Positions 44,765 through 57,115 of a stretch of DNA of 64,000 nt are shown piece after piece. Below the pieces are notes generated by a model, which was not told the DNA's origin, did no database searches, and saw only the letters and a program-made list of their open reading frames with translations. Source of the DNA: Entonaema liquescens (lineage: Eukaryota > Ascomycota > Sordariomycetes > Xylariales > Xylariaceae); contig CADCSX010000009.1 of assembly GCA_902805475.1 (NCBI GenBank), positions 1,798,001-1,862,000 on the forward strand, given 5' to 3'. Positions within the stretch are counted from its first letter, which is position 1. Each line of letters opens with the position of its first letter. A program made the position numbers and the translations under genes.

Positions 44765-47700
44765 TCAAGGCGCGAGCATCTCAGACTTCCGATTGTTTTT
44801 CCAGAAGTCCAGAGCAGCTACCACGTCACCACCCGCTTCATCTTCGTAGGCGAATAAGATCTACGTAGGGTTAGTAATTGTACCTTATTATAGTGTTCGA
44901 GCCTTTAACTCACCTCATGTGTACTACTGTGCAGCATCCGGATGTTCTTATGTGGAACAATATGGACTGCTCCACTTTCAATGTTCCTGAGCTCAATGAA
45001 ATTTGGCTCAAATGCCAAGATCCATGGGTAAGATAGGGCGAATGCTTGTGGTGTTCCCTCCCAGTCAATACGCCATTCTGGCCTTGCTCTCCAGCCATTC
45101 CGGTTGACGAAGAACGAGAACTCGGAGTAGTTGAGAAGGAACTCTCCGTTGAGTCGTTCTATGTGGATCGGTTTCACACCTTCCTTCCTTGCAACGAAGT
45201 CGAGCGAAGTATCAGCCTGATCTAGTAGCGATTGCGTTTCGAGTGTTTCAAGAGAAACGACTTCGAATCCTCTGGCACATGCCACACAGAGCTTGCTCTT
45301 AAGGAAGTGGACAGATGAGGATTCGGTTGGGATGTAGAACTCTTTAAACGCCTTTAGCTCATCCTGACCAGCGTTAAACATCTTGCCAAATCCTTTTTGT
45401 TTCTTGCCCTTGCTCATCGAGTCGTTGGGTTCGTACACCTTGATCGTAGTTGAAAGTGCACTAGACTTGACGCAACAGACCAGATGCCTACCTAGACAGA
45501 TACCTGTTTTGAAGAAGTTACAATTACTTTGGATCTTCTTAGGCCTCTTCGCAAGTGCAGGCTCGTTCGGATCCAAAGCTGCAAGCGAATATGATGACAA
45601 TGTCTTATTCGATAAGACCAGTAGCAGACCATATTCTTCCAACACATCAACTTGGGTAACGTGCTGTGCTTCGATAACGCGCTTGGGCACCTGGTCTTTA
45701 ACCTTTCGATCTGACACATAAATGCCATGATCGGTGCCAATAATTAGTTTACGACCACCATCTATTAATGTAGTTAGTAAATGTCAAACACGTGGCGCAT
45801 CTGGTACTCCTTACCGAAAGGTGTAACAGCGTTGACAAGGTTGCCAGCTTGGAAGAAATTAGAAGAGAGAGTGTTAACGTTAAAGAAGTCGGCTCTTGCT
45901 CGGAGACGCTGCTGAGCTGAGTCGATGAACTCGAGCCACTTTTTCCTAGCTGTTTGATTCGATGCGTACAAAACTTGCTCGTAGTAATTCTTGCCTAGAT
46001 GTCGGAAAGTGATAGGCCAACCTTCCGTGGCCTTCTTGTCGGAATCTTTGCCGCGGAAAGGCAGATTCGAGGACGCCCGTTTTACTCCTGCCTGAGGGAT
46101 GACTTCGTCCATTTCTTTAATCGAGAGTAGCTCTAATGGGATAGGCTAGGTAGTTAAGATTAGCCACTAAATTCTGACATACTAGACATGGCCAATCACT
46201 TACTCTTCTATAAGCTTTCACTTCTTCACCCTTGCCAACTTGCTTTATCCGCACTAGAAGAACAGCGTGGTCAAACAGGAAAGCTGTGATGTCCGTAGGG
46301 TCTGTGGGCGACTTCTTGAACTGTGTTTTGAATACTAGTTCTCGGCCATCTTCTGTCAGTTTAAGATCGACTCGGTCAGCTGGGCGGAACTTCAGTTGCT
46401 CGTGTAGACGACGTAGGTTAAAGCGGTTTTCAGCTTTGCCAGACTCGGCGTTAACCCTGCTCAGCAAGTCACGAATCATAACAAGAACTTTGGGGATATC
46501 CTCCTTGTCTGGGTTACCGTCTTCAGTATATTTCAAGACGTTCTCGAGGAGTAGGGGATAACGGGCAAGTCGCGTTGTCGGCTTGGTCAAATAACCGTTC
46601 AACTCCAACTTCCTCGACTCTTTCCTCCTCTCAATCTCCTCGACAAATTTGGCAAAGTAAGTATTGCTCGATCGCTCGTTTTCGAACTCGAACTTGGCTT
46701 CGAGTTGCTTGGAACCGTACAGGATAAAAGGCTCGAACTGAGGAACGATTTCCAAGAAGATATCGCCGAGATTCTTGACTACGGGGTTCTTTTGTTGTCT
46801 TTCTGTCAAAGCCTTGGCAAATCTTGAACTGACAGAGTGAATGCTAGGATGGTCGATAATGTTGCTGAAAATATTCTGCACAACCTTTTCCCTCCTTGCG
46901 GCGGGAATAGGGGAACCCTTCGAGCGTAACGGCAAGATCCAGAAATCCCTGAGATACTCGAGATCCTTGACGAAGTCTCTTTCGGTGTAACAAATCTCGG
47001 AAATAACTTCTTGCCTCTTCTTCTCCCTGTCGCCGACACTTTCAGCAATCTCTTTGGGAACAGTGTTGATCCAGAGCTTCTGCTCGTCTGTCTGGTCCGC
47101 ATCATCGTTGATAGTGGCGTCCTGATCTTTCCTAAGGCCAACCTGCGGCTTAAGGTTGAGTCGAGACACCTGTTCTAATCGTCGTGGGCAAGCAATCGAG
47201 TAGCAGAGCTGATCCCTTGTGCATGTGGGAGAGTAGCATTCGGAAAGTAAAACGAATACACCATTAACTGGGTGCTTCTCTTCTGGCTCATCCATTAGAG
47301 TTTCTCTGAACTGATACATCTCAGACGACGAATCTCGTAATCGGTGCTCGTAAGTGACATCGTGGAAGAATTTCTGCGCATCTAGAGCTCGACCAAGTAG
47401 CAAGGCCAGATTCCTATCTGTAGTTCTAATGATGTACGATAGAACGTCGACAGCTTCGGAACCGCTGAACGCGTTTTTATACGTCAACTCGTTCTTCGTC
47501 CGGTCGCCCGTAATGATCTTTTGGCGGAAGCATTCGGCGACTCTCGAGAGAAGGGCAGGGTAGACCAACGGCGGCCGAATCTTAGCGGTGGGAGGTCGTT
47601 CACCCTCGATTGATCTCGATAGGGATGGTCGATGTGCTAGCTGTTGCGTCTGCTGCGAAAGCTGCTGTCGAGCTTGCTCCGAAGTCTCAGGGACAATGGT

Positions 47701-48627
47701 ACTAGCCATTGACATGGTGCGACTATGGTCCCCGCCAACAGTTGAGGATGCCATGCTCATTGTCCTCGTTGCAGTGCCCGGCGCGGCCGTGTATCCATTG
47801 AACGAGGGGTATCCGCCTGCATTCCCGTTCACCGTGGGGTTCTCGTTCGAGGGTGCCCTCATACGGTTGGGAATTACTCGGCCGCTCATCATCTGGTGAG
47901 CATCGCGATCAGGAGGATAACCAGTCATCGACATCGATCGATCGTCGTGGCGCTCTGGGACTACTCGACCTTGTGCGGTTGTGCGGGACGACATTGTAGT
48001 CTGCGGAGGAGCACGGAAATTGTTTGGCGGGTTTTGATAGGGCGGTTGCTGATATGCCGGTTGCCGTGGCATGCTGGCGAGAGACTGAGATCTATACGGG
48101 TCATCACGCATAGCAGGAGCAGAACCGGGCCCTCCTTGGTACATTCGAGGAGCTGGGTTTCGTGGAGGATATCCCGACGGGGCAGGTGCTCTCGGATCGA
48201 ATCGAGGCTGTCCCTGCGGCGGAGGGCCAGGATAAGGTCTTTGGTTCGGTCCCGGAGGCTGCGGTCTTCCATACTGTGCTGGCATAGGGGGATAACCTCC
48301 AGACGGGTTTCGCTGGCTTTGATAGTAACCATTAGCCATACTAGTATCCATAGTTCTAGTTCGGCCAGTTTCTTCATAACCCCTTTGTTGTTGGGGTCTG
48401 GGAGGGGGTCGTCGTTGCATATCGTGCTGCATGCTCGACACGGATGACATAGTTTGGGTTCTACCCTCTTGTGGCTGCGAGTTCGGTGTATAGCCTTGCG
48501 ACGACGAGGTCATAGTCCCAGTTCGTCCCGGAGGAGGGGCGGAACCAAAAATGTTGGAGAATGCGGCATCTCGCTGATTATTCGAGGCCGGGCCATATCG
48601 CCGTTGGTCGTATGTGTAATCAGCCAT
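44765..48627 (-). CDS. ROM2: Rho1 guanine-nucleotide exchange factor (DEP-DH-PH-CNH)
   Basis: GEF that loads Rho1 with GTP in cell-wall integrity signalling at the cortex. Exons 48627-46204, 46145-45815, 45761-44914 and 44860-44765 give 1232 residues; introns are 58, 53 and 53 nt. The N-terminal third is disordered (Pro/Gln/Arg-rich, with repeated RTxTM motifs such as RTGTM and RTQTM). Then come a DEP domain at about 355-445 (RVAECFRQKI...FSGSEAVDVL), the DH domain at about 530-700 (QEVISEICYTERDFVKDLEYL ... LNGYLTKPTTRLARYPLLLE), a PH domain at about 740-905 split by intron 1 (AYRR|PIPLELLSIKEMDEV), and a CNH domain from about 910 with VTPFDGGRKLIIGTDHGIYV across intron 2. The last exon (32 codons, ending KSEMLAP) is too short to stand out and was found by joining HE to ILFAYEDE. 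Confidence 0.94.
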
Positions 48628-50387
48628 TCTCGTAGTCCTAAAAAAAGGGTGAGGTTACGTAGTCAGCAACAGATTCGTCGCTCGGGGTTTAAAAACGGAA
48701 AGAAAATTGTCGAATTGCACGGCGGTGCCGGTCAAGTCGTACAAACACCACTTCGCATACGCAGGTGCAGCTTTCGTATCAATCTTAAGATCCAGGGGTG
48801 CCGACGTCACGTCACTTACTCTTACAAGAGCCTAGGCGGCCGGGAGCCTAGACAAGAGACTAAAAGGATAAGTCCTCAAATAGGGATAAAGGGGTGATTG
48901 CCGACACTGACGACGGACTCACCGCCGTGGGTGGACGGCCTTGATGTGCGAGCGATATCCTGCTTCTTCCAACTTCTTGTATTTAGTTCTTCCAGAAGTT
49001 TTTTTTTTTTTCTTTTCCTCTCCTTTCCCCTTTCGCCTAAAAAATGACCTGGCTCCCGCTAAGTTAATAATTGGATGCAAATCGCTAGTGGAACGGGATA
49101 ACAAGTGATTTGGAGGGGAGCGATGGGCAAGACGTCGGCATCGAATCGAATAGGTGGGTTTTTAGGGACAGGAAGGGAGAGGTCGGGTTAGGTAGGATTT
49201 GAATGGGCGCTGTACGGTAAAGGTAAGTCTGTACACTGATTGATATGATCAAGGATCAGAAGAGCAAGGACAATTGGTGTCTGCTTCAAACTGCTAAGAC
49301 TGGATCCCGGCACCTGGGCTGGACTAACAATAGGCCCGGGTTATCGTCGGCTCGGAATTGATAGGTACATAAAGATAATAAGGAGTTACGAACAAATATC
49401 AGGTACCTTAATGGTCACAAGCAATTACGTGCATGTCAATACATACATGTACATAGTATGTAATAGTGTAATAGGATAGTAACTACCTTCCCTATAAGAA
49501 ACATTGAACATCACTATATATATATATATATAAAAAAAAAAAAAAAAAGACAGATAAATATCTTACGTGTTCGCGACTGTAGAAGGTGCAAATAGCGTGT
49601 ACGTCTTTAAGTTTGACCGTATTAAAGTTCGACGGGAATACAACCGACGAACAAATCAATTGGTCCCGTCATGAACCATATTTTACAACACATAACTAAC
49701 GGAAAGTGAATCTACAGCCTGCATATCAACATATGCAACTGGTGCAGCCCAGATGACGACTTCAACATCTTGCTGTAACAGAGGCGTGCTACAGGTCATC
49801 TTCCCCCTGTGCATTCGCATTCACTTGAACGAATACGACTTCCCCTTAAAAGATAGCCTATGTACCTTAGGTAGGTACATATGTAATATATCGCCTTGAC
49901 TCGAATGCTAGGTATCGTCCATTAAATTAAGCCATTGAAACCGTTTCGGGGACTAATTCATCAAGACTGAAAAAGATCAGAACGGTACCTAAAACTATAT
50001 AGAATTATGGCTGGTAAGTATGTATCAAAGCTTATTTCTAGGCTAGAAAGGATAGCTCATGCATAATTGACTGACAATGCGTAAACGTATAAATAAAAGT
50101 CGGTATTTGTGGGGTAACTGGTTATTGATTGGCTGATCTCAGTTGAGCCATAAAGCCGTTAAGTACCTAAGTACCTAGGTAGATGTAATGTAATCAGACA
50201 ATCACGTGGTCCCGGGTCAGTAAGGTTATTCGAAAGCCGCGTTTGGTTCAAGGCAGTTCAGCTGGTTTAGCTTCATACTCCTTCGAGGCTCGACAGGTTC
50301 GGCGACGACAAACTCTCTATACTTCGCGAGCCCATTTATTCATCTTTTCCCACAACAGTTTGTGAATATTCAACAACCATATCCATC
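48628..50387. other. Divergent spacer between ROM2 and VMA11
   Basis: About 1.76 kb serving as upstream DNA for both genes. It contains a TA/A microsatellite (49515-49548), a pyrimidine tract at about 48998-49030 and a nested TACCTA/TAGGTA cluster at 50163-50184. No gene is supported. Confidence 0.55.
49515..49548. repeat. (TA)9 followed by a run of 17 A
   Basis: Nine TA dinucleotides run directly into a poly-A tract. It is a simple repeat in intergenic DNA; a retroelement 3' end seems unlikely as no coding remnant lies beside it. Confidence 0.85.
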
Positions 50388-51221
50388 ATGGCGGAATCAG
50401 AGATGGCGCCCAAGTTCGCCCCCTTCTTCGGCATGGTAAGCTCGACGTTCCCATCAGTTCCGTTAACTTGGAGCTCACCTCAAAGTATCCTTACTAATAA
50501 TATCTTCAATGATGTAGGCCGGTATTGCGTCCGCCATGATCTTCGGATGTACGATCCCCGAATAGCGCATCGTCCCTTAATGATATCGCGTGCTAAGACA
50601 ATTATAATATAGGCATTGGGGCAGCATACGGAACAGCGAAATCGGGTATTGGTATCGCAGGCGTGGGTACCTTCAGGCCAGACCTGATTATGAAGGTTTG
50701 TTAAAGCCCAGTCCAGCTTACTCTATACCGGCTTTCTTTGCCGTCGTAATCAGCTCTCTAATATAATGATTCCCGCAGTGTCTGATCCCCGTCGTCATGT
50801 CCGGAATTATCGCCGTTTACTCACTCGTCATCGCCGTCCTAATCGCCGGAGACATGGATCCCCCATCGCGACAGAGCTACAGCCTATTCACGTACGTCTC
50901 CATAACTACGGTTCAACGAATAGAAAAGGTCGGGTGAAACTAACGTCTAAAATAGGGGCTTCATGCACTTGGGATGTGGACTCGCAGTCGGGTTCACGGG
51001 CTTGGCCGCTGGATACTGCATTGGAGTCGTTGGTGACAAGGGTGTCCGCGCGTACATGGAGCAGTCGAGAATATTCGTTGGCATGGTCCTGATCCTTATT
51101 TTCGGTGAAGTTCTAGGTCTCTATGGGTAAGTCTAGACCTCTATAGTATAGCGAAGTATTGTTACTCACCGCAAATAGTCTCATCGTAGCTCTTATCCTC
51201 AACACCAAGAGCAAGGGCTAA
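50388..51221 (+). CDS. VMA11: V-type ATPase proteolipid subunit c' (Vma11)
   Basis: Membrane-ring subunit of the vacuolar proton pump. Six exons (50388-50435, 50518-50548, 50613-50695, 50779-50891, 50956-51126, 51179-51221) encode 162 residues; introns run 52-83 nt. Four hydrophobic helices are visible: AGIASAMIFGCIGAAYG, IPVVMSGIIAVYSLVIAVL, GCGLAVGFTGLAAGYCIGV and FVGMVLILIFGEVLGLYGLIV. Glu143 in the last helix (FGEVLG) is the proton-carrying carboxylate. The N-terminus MAESEMAPKFAPFFGM, the loop RPDLIMKCLIPVVMSG and the C-terminus LILNTKSKG match fungal c' (Vma11) rather than c (Vma3), and c' exists only in fungi by current knowledge. The small exons make the gene invisible as an open frame; the join is fixed by the protein. 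Confidence 0.96.
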
Positions 51222-51881
51222 GTCATTCGAACTCGAACAATCCATATTTCACAGTGGTCACGAAGTGTTCACATAAAGAAGCATCAGCAAACTCAGTCTG
51301 TAAGGACAAAGTGTAATCAGTAGCTACATGGTCAATGGCGTTTTACGGGTATGTAGAACTAAGGGTGGTTAAACCATTAGAATCGTTGACGGCTGGCAGG
51401 TCAATACTCGGTCAGATATACGGCCAAGGCCTCCATTGATGAATAAGATATGTATTTTGAACTACAGGCGAGAATGCACTTATGAGCAAGTTTATTCGAA
51501 TTTGTGTTAAATTGATGCTAAATAGGAGTTGGCTACTGCAACAAAGCCTAAGGAATGCAGAAAGAAATGAAGAATCAATGCCCTCGCAACATATCTCATG
51601 ACCTCATCCATTCATCCGCATGGACATCCCGAATGTCGAAACCCAACCAGAAAAGAGATGCCCCAGAACCTGTCTAACTTGCTTAGTTGACGCCAAAACG
51701 GTAGCGCCGCCCAAATGCATGTGGTGAAGACGACATAAAAAGGAAGCGGAAAAAGGAACGAAAAGAAGTGCAATACGACTAGTACAGCCATAGCCATAAT
51801 CCCTCAGAAGAGTTGGAAAGCTCGATATCGCAATGAGATTTCGACAGAAATAATTCTCACGTGGTATGTTCTACAAGTATT
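51222..51881. other. Convergent 3' spacer
   Basis: About 660 bp between two convergent genes. It must hold both 3' UTRs; no other feature is visible. Confidence 0.55.
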
Positions 51882-52776
51882 TCATCGACCGAAGCGGCGA
51901 GCGAATCTGCCACGACTCTCGACGTTAGTGCGGAAGCTGCTCCAACTTCGCTCGCGCTCCTCTGCGGCTCTCGTCTGGCCTAATAATTCGAAAAGGTCAG
52001 CACTCTCGTACAAGGATTATGAACTGCTATCAGGGCCCAAGGAGCAGGTAGACCAACCCAAAAACCAATCCCAATGTCGGTCCTCACGGATCAAAACATC
52101 ATCTCCATTCTGTCTTGCTAGCCTCTCGTTTCGAGCCCTTGCAGCCGCTTCCTCTCCAACCAGGTACGGATCTTCAAGAGGTCGCACCTTATAGGGGTCA
52201 GCGTCGTCGGCTGCGGCTGCGGCGTTGATGCGCTGGACCGCTGACCTCAAGGCGCTTTCGACCCCTCCCCAGCCGTGGAGTCCTCCGTTGGCAGCGGATA
52301 CGCGACGATGGGCGACTCTTTGGTAGTGGCGAGCTGTAGGGTTGCTGCTCATCGAGGACCAGCTCGGGACCTGGAAATGAGCGAGATGCGGTACCTCGTT
52401 GCGGCGGCGCGGAGAGGGTATCCGTGGTAAGCCTGCTCCCGGCGCAAAAGTTGAGGTCATGGGAGTCGGCGTTGAGGACGGGTTTAGCATGGATGTATAG
52501 CGTGGCGGAGATGCCAACGGCGAGCCTCGCGGCTCGGGTGGCGTGTACTCAGGTACGCTTTCGTTTGTTGGTATCGTTGAGTGATACGAAGGTGCCTCGG
52601 ACACTAGAATAAGTCTCTTTGTTAGCTCTTCTTACCGAACATCTGCTATCTACCTATGAAAGAAGTGCCTCACTATAAGAGGGAGCGGCTGAACGAATAG
52701 AAGCCGTCTCAAAATCTTCGGGGCTAAGAAGCTCCAAACGGGATGGCCCGTTGTGAATAGCTGTTTCGGTTGCCAT
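51882..52776 (-). CDS. Fungal conserved protein of unknown function (Pro/Ser-rich, three exons)
   Basis: Exons 52776-52674, 52603-52058 and 51979-51882 encode 248 residues; introns are 70 and 78 nt. The N-terminus (SIRSAAPSY, joining SEAPSYHSTIPTNESVPEYTPP across intron 1) has repeated APSY motifs typical of a family of fungal proteins that I recognise by pattern but cannot name. The middle is Arg/Pro-rich, then comes an amphipathic block (GWGGVESALRSAVQRINAAAAADDADPY) and a charged segment ending in WDWFLG. Read as a plain open frame the protein would stop soon after that in intron sequence. Splicing at GTTGGT (52057) to TTAG (51980) continues with QTRAAEERERSWSSFR and a basic tail, which keeps the frame and fits the charged C-terminus. 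Function unknown. Confidence 0.75.
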
Positions 52777-55697
52777 TATGTTGACTAGGAATTTGAATAT
52801 CGCAAACGAAGGTGACGGAGTGGTGAATGTTAGGGAGGTAGGTTCGGTGAGAGCAATCCGCACATCTGATCAAATAACTCGTTTATCATTCAAGCCTGAC
52901 ACTCGGTGTGAGAACCGAAATATTAAAATTAAATGAATCAGAAATTCGCAACCATGAAATTAAGCCAGATAACAACCTGAGACAAGATAGCTCTCCCCGG
53001 CGGAAGTTAGGCCAGGGATGACAGCTTTGACTTAAACAAAAGACCGATGTAAGTAGGATTCACAATGACGAACAATAGTCACGACCAAGGCGAGCACACC
53101 ACCACTCAGCTTCGTTCCCCAGATACGTATGTAGGGAAGTAGGGTTCAAGCTAGAGAAAGCTTGAAGAGGTAGATGAGGCGTAGTGTGTAAGGTGTGTAA
53201 GGTGTGGTGCGAGGGGTGTTATGAAGCGTATGTGGTGTATGTGGTGTATTCACACGTGAGAGTTGCAGAAGAAGAACTTCTAAGATAGGGATGGTATGGG
53301 AGGACAAGAACGGAAACGGAGTGAGGCACACAACCCATACAACCATACAACCATCCACCATTCACCACCCACCACCCACCACGACGGATGGGGTTTACAT
53401 ATGCAAGATTTCTACTGGCCCCGTTCGGTCTCACTCTTGGGTCTCGCTGTCGTGCTACCTTCTATCCAGGGCCGAGCTGCGTCACCCGCGAGTTCCCCGC
53501 CGACTGTGTTTCTCCGTACAGTAGTACTAAGAGAGGGTAGTTCGTGGAGTTCGTGGAGAAGAGGATACGAAGATTGGAGAATATTTACCTAAGTAACTTG
53601 CCGATTTCCGGGTACTATCAAAGCTATCGAGGCTCCCCATATGCGTGGTTTGTGGGAGAAAGGACATGCATGCCGCTTGGCTTGGGTACATGTAAGTTGG
53701 AACAACGGAAGAGGAGCAAGAGCCCGATATTACGACTAAGGTATACAGGAATTACGACAGTTCAGCAGACCCCACTATACATATCTGAGTAGGCGACTAT
53801 TCATCTAATTGGCTATAACTTATCTTATCATCTCCACATTACCCCGGTCACGGATAATGATTGGGTGAGGGGTATTGTAACTAAAGCTAAACGGAGTCTT
53901 AGAAGAGTTAAGACTGTTTCTTATTATCTTGACCGCAACGAAAAGAAAGCTCACTTTTCAAGCAGGCAGGGCAAGACCAGCGGGGTCTATCGGCCTCAGA
54001 TTGTCGCGATGTAGCGGGGTATTTATGTACCTAGGTAAGTAGGCTCTAAGGCAGGGGTATAAATATCCTGTCATCTCTTACCTATCACTTGAATAATAAT
54101 ACCGCATTTCTATTCAAGGCTGAGAATGGCTGAGAATGACGAAATCAACGGGTCTATGAGAATCATAATATTATACATCCAAACGGTTACATCAGTTGAT
54201 CACCAATAAGTTTTATTACTTTTTTTTTTTTTAAACCGTACAGTATGTAGGGCTATACATGATAACAATATCCACTTCTGACGACTGACGACTCGGAGCT
54301 TTGGTGTTCCTGGCTAGATCTTCGCGTGCATGTCCTAGTAATGCACGACGGCCCGCCTAGAAACCTGCTCAGGCATGATTGGGAAGCGAGAACAGCTCAG
54401 CAATTAACAGGAACTCGTAATTATCACTCTATACGAGATGTCAGCACGAATCAACATTAAGAGTTTAAATAGGACACCATATCTTTTCTGCTGTCTAATA
54501 TTATAACACGGGTACCTTACAATATTTAATTAGTTAGTTATCGTCAGTTATAACTTCGGTTTCATAATAGGTCAACCCGGAGTTGATAATTTACCAATGC
54601 AGGTATACACCCGTCTTATGCATGAGAAACAAGAAAAAGTTACTGGAACATGGACCCTGGGGAACCACGTCGTATAGCTATTACATCACTTAAAGCCGAA
54701 GTATCACCATTACTATTCCTTCTATTACGTCGTGGGCAATTTATTACTCTTCGGATTTTCACATTAAATATTCAACTCTTAAAAAATCAATACTGTCTAT
54801 AATAGCTTCTGACGTCTCCGATGTCTCCGATGTCTCCGCTGCTCCGGCAAAAGACTTAGCCTAGCCGTCTTGACTTGTGAAGCCGAGAGTATGCCGTGTT
54901 AGTTAGCCTACTATAAAACACAGCCTCACAAATGCGACTACCGCCATTGAGTTGGCGGGTCTAGACTATTAGACCAAAGGCGAACTATATACACACAGTA
55001 TGCCAAACACACAGCGAGTCCGCTTTTTACACGTTCCCAAATACACGTATTAAACATATTAAACAACTCCCTCGGCTCGGTAGTAACCATAAGCCCACCT
55101 ATATGCAATCTACTGGCCGTCGCCAATCTGCCCCGGATCCAGCTTGAGCGTACCCGGATTCGACGTCCTTATCTGGAAACCAATCACCTGCATCGTTCGC
55201 GTGAGACTTGATTCGCAACCCCTACAGATCTAAGGCCCTCAGTTAGGTGCAGATGACACTGCTTCATTGCAACCCTAAAAGGTACGGTTTAGACGAGTCG
55301 AAATAGACGAGGTATTAGACATGTATGAAAGTTTCGAGTTGATATTTTCAATTAACGTAAATTTAAGGAGCTTTACTATTACAATCACACTAGGCTCAAC
55401 TCGAGGTTTCTGTTACATTATGCCTCTAAAGACTTTGCTTGTTTAATAAGGCCAAAGATCCGCCTGGATTTGAATATAGTAACTATAACCATAACCGTTG
55501 TCCCATAAACTATTCGTACAAATCCCTACGTCGCAAACCCTTTATTCATGATATGTCGTGCCTGAAAATCCACTAAGACCCCAACCACCAGATTCTCTAA
55601 AAGGCCCCTATTCCCACCAATCCCAATGCGTATGCCCATAGTACCCAGTAGATATAGTAGTTTTGAGATATGAGAGAATAATAGAACGACAGAGTAG
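52777..55697. other. Long gene-free spacer
   Basis: About 2.9 kb upstream of one minus-strand gene and downstream of another. It includes a CCACC-rich stretch (53350-53385) and a copy of the palindrome ACCTAGGT at 54029. The 54.0-55.5 kb part is noticeably AT-rich. Reading frames are short and unrelated to any family. Confidence 0.5.
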
Positions 55698-56309
55698 TTA
55701 CCATAGTCTTCGTTGATAATATACTCGCTCTTGTCCTTCTGACAACCGTTTTATCTCTTCTTTAATCAATCGCCTCCTCTCAGCTCTACTAACTGGCTTC
55801 TCTTCTGGCTTCTTCTTCTCGGGTGTAGTAGTAGTTTCTTCCACATCGTTAGGTGTTCCCACAAATGCCCCAGCAGCATCATCCTTCTCCGACCCAGCCG
55901 GCTCTTCCTGCTCTAATTTTTCCTCCAGCACTGTGGGCCGCACAATGACGACATCTTCTTCGTTCTCTGCGCTATGTTTTCTACGGCCGTGCCGCAGCCG
56001 TGAATCGTTTATCGTGTCCTCTAGCTGGCTAGGCGAGTTGTGGTGGCCTGGGAAGTAGACTTTGGGACTCGGTCGGGGTATCCGGTTGGGTTTGATGGCT
56101 GCTCGTAGGTCGCGCAGTGTTCGCTGTTGGATCACATAGCCGCTGAAGAACAATGCCGCCGTGCACAAGACAACTAGAAAAAAAAACGCAGATCATTGTC
56201 AGTTTGACCGTTGCAATTGTTTTAGGCTGTTTACCCGATTTGGGAGGGGTTCATCCATACCAATTCCTGACGAAATTACAACCGAGACCTGCGACGATGT
56301 CAAAAGCAT
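55698..56309 (-). CDS. Small membrane-anchored protein of unknown function (two exons)
   Basis: Exons 56309-56261 and 56173-55698 (intron 87 nt, GTATGG...TTTCTAG, branch CTGAC) encode 174 residues. The first exon is only 49 nt and supplies MLLTSSQVSVVISSGI, which continues into VVLCTAALFFSGYVIQQR to make one uninterrupted hydrophobic helix of about 24 residues, a good reason to accept the splice. A basic segment follows (TLRDLRAAIKPNRIPRP), then an acidic low-complexity stretch, then a Lys/Arg-rich helix (PVSRAERRRLIKEEIKRLSEG) and a C-terminus YYQRRLW. The layout would suit an inner mitochondrial membrane or ER protein, but I do not recognise the family. Other GT sites in exon 1 do not keep the frame. 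Confidence 0.65.
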
Positions 56310-57115
56310 TCTCGTTCGAAATAGGGTGTGAAGTTGATATATATAAAATATAGAAATTTAGGAAATACCGAAATAACGTGAAGATAGCAATTTATGTAGC
56401 GATTAACAATAAGTTGAACACCTGGAAACTGTTGGCAAAGAGCCATCTTTTGAGAACCGGTTTCCTGTTTTGTCACGAATCTCGTGTTTCCCGGGCAACG
56501 CGCATCAGCCATCTCGGCCGGGGTCCCGGCTTGGCGATCCGATCCGATCCCGATTGCAGATCTTAGGATAACATCCTTGCGACGAATTCATTAAATACAC
56601 CGAGAAAGATACAATTGGTAGTATTTCCTAGCTATTTAATTCTTCGTGCATCTCCAATACCATCATGCTAGCCATCTTTTGTCTACAAGCTTGAGAACTA
56701 CACACACGTATGGGTAACTCTACATAGGTAGGCAGCCTTTATTCTAAAAGGGATATACCGATTCAAGCAAGTCCAAATATGTCTTATTTCTCCCCGTATC
56801 CATTTTCGTGCGTAATGTTGCACATGGTAATCTAGACTGTCAAACTTGATGTAGACCTTGGACTCGTCAAGGTCACGCTCGTCGCGTATCTTGTTGGACA
56901 CAGCTCAGCTCTGACTGTCCTACTACTTAGCATCATGTCGTGTACTACATCGCGCATGCCGATTATCCGATGTTCGGTATTATTTCTGTATTAAAATATC
57001 ATAATCAGCGGATGGGAGAGCTCCGTGCTAACTGGTAACATCTAGCCGTGGCCGGCAAGCATCGTAATCCCCTGAAGCTAGGATCTATTCGATTTCGGCC
57101 TTCACCATTATCTTC
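56310..57115. other. Intergenic spacer, no gene seen
   Basis: About 800 bp between the small membrane protein and the oxidoreductase relic. A 67-codon minus-strand frame (56698-56901) has no family resemblance and no convincing splice continuation. Confidence 0.5.

Noticed and set aside
47896..48447. 183-codon plus-strand frame rich in Arg/Ser
   Set aside because: It lies antisense to the disordered N-terminus of ROM2 and shows no independent features.
56698..56901. 67-codon minus-strand frame as a second relic of a metabolite cluster
   Set aside because: I could not match it to any family, and neighbouring frames do not extend it.
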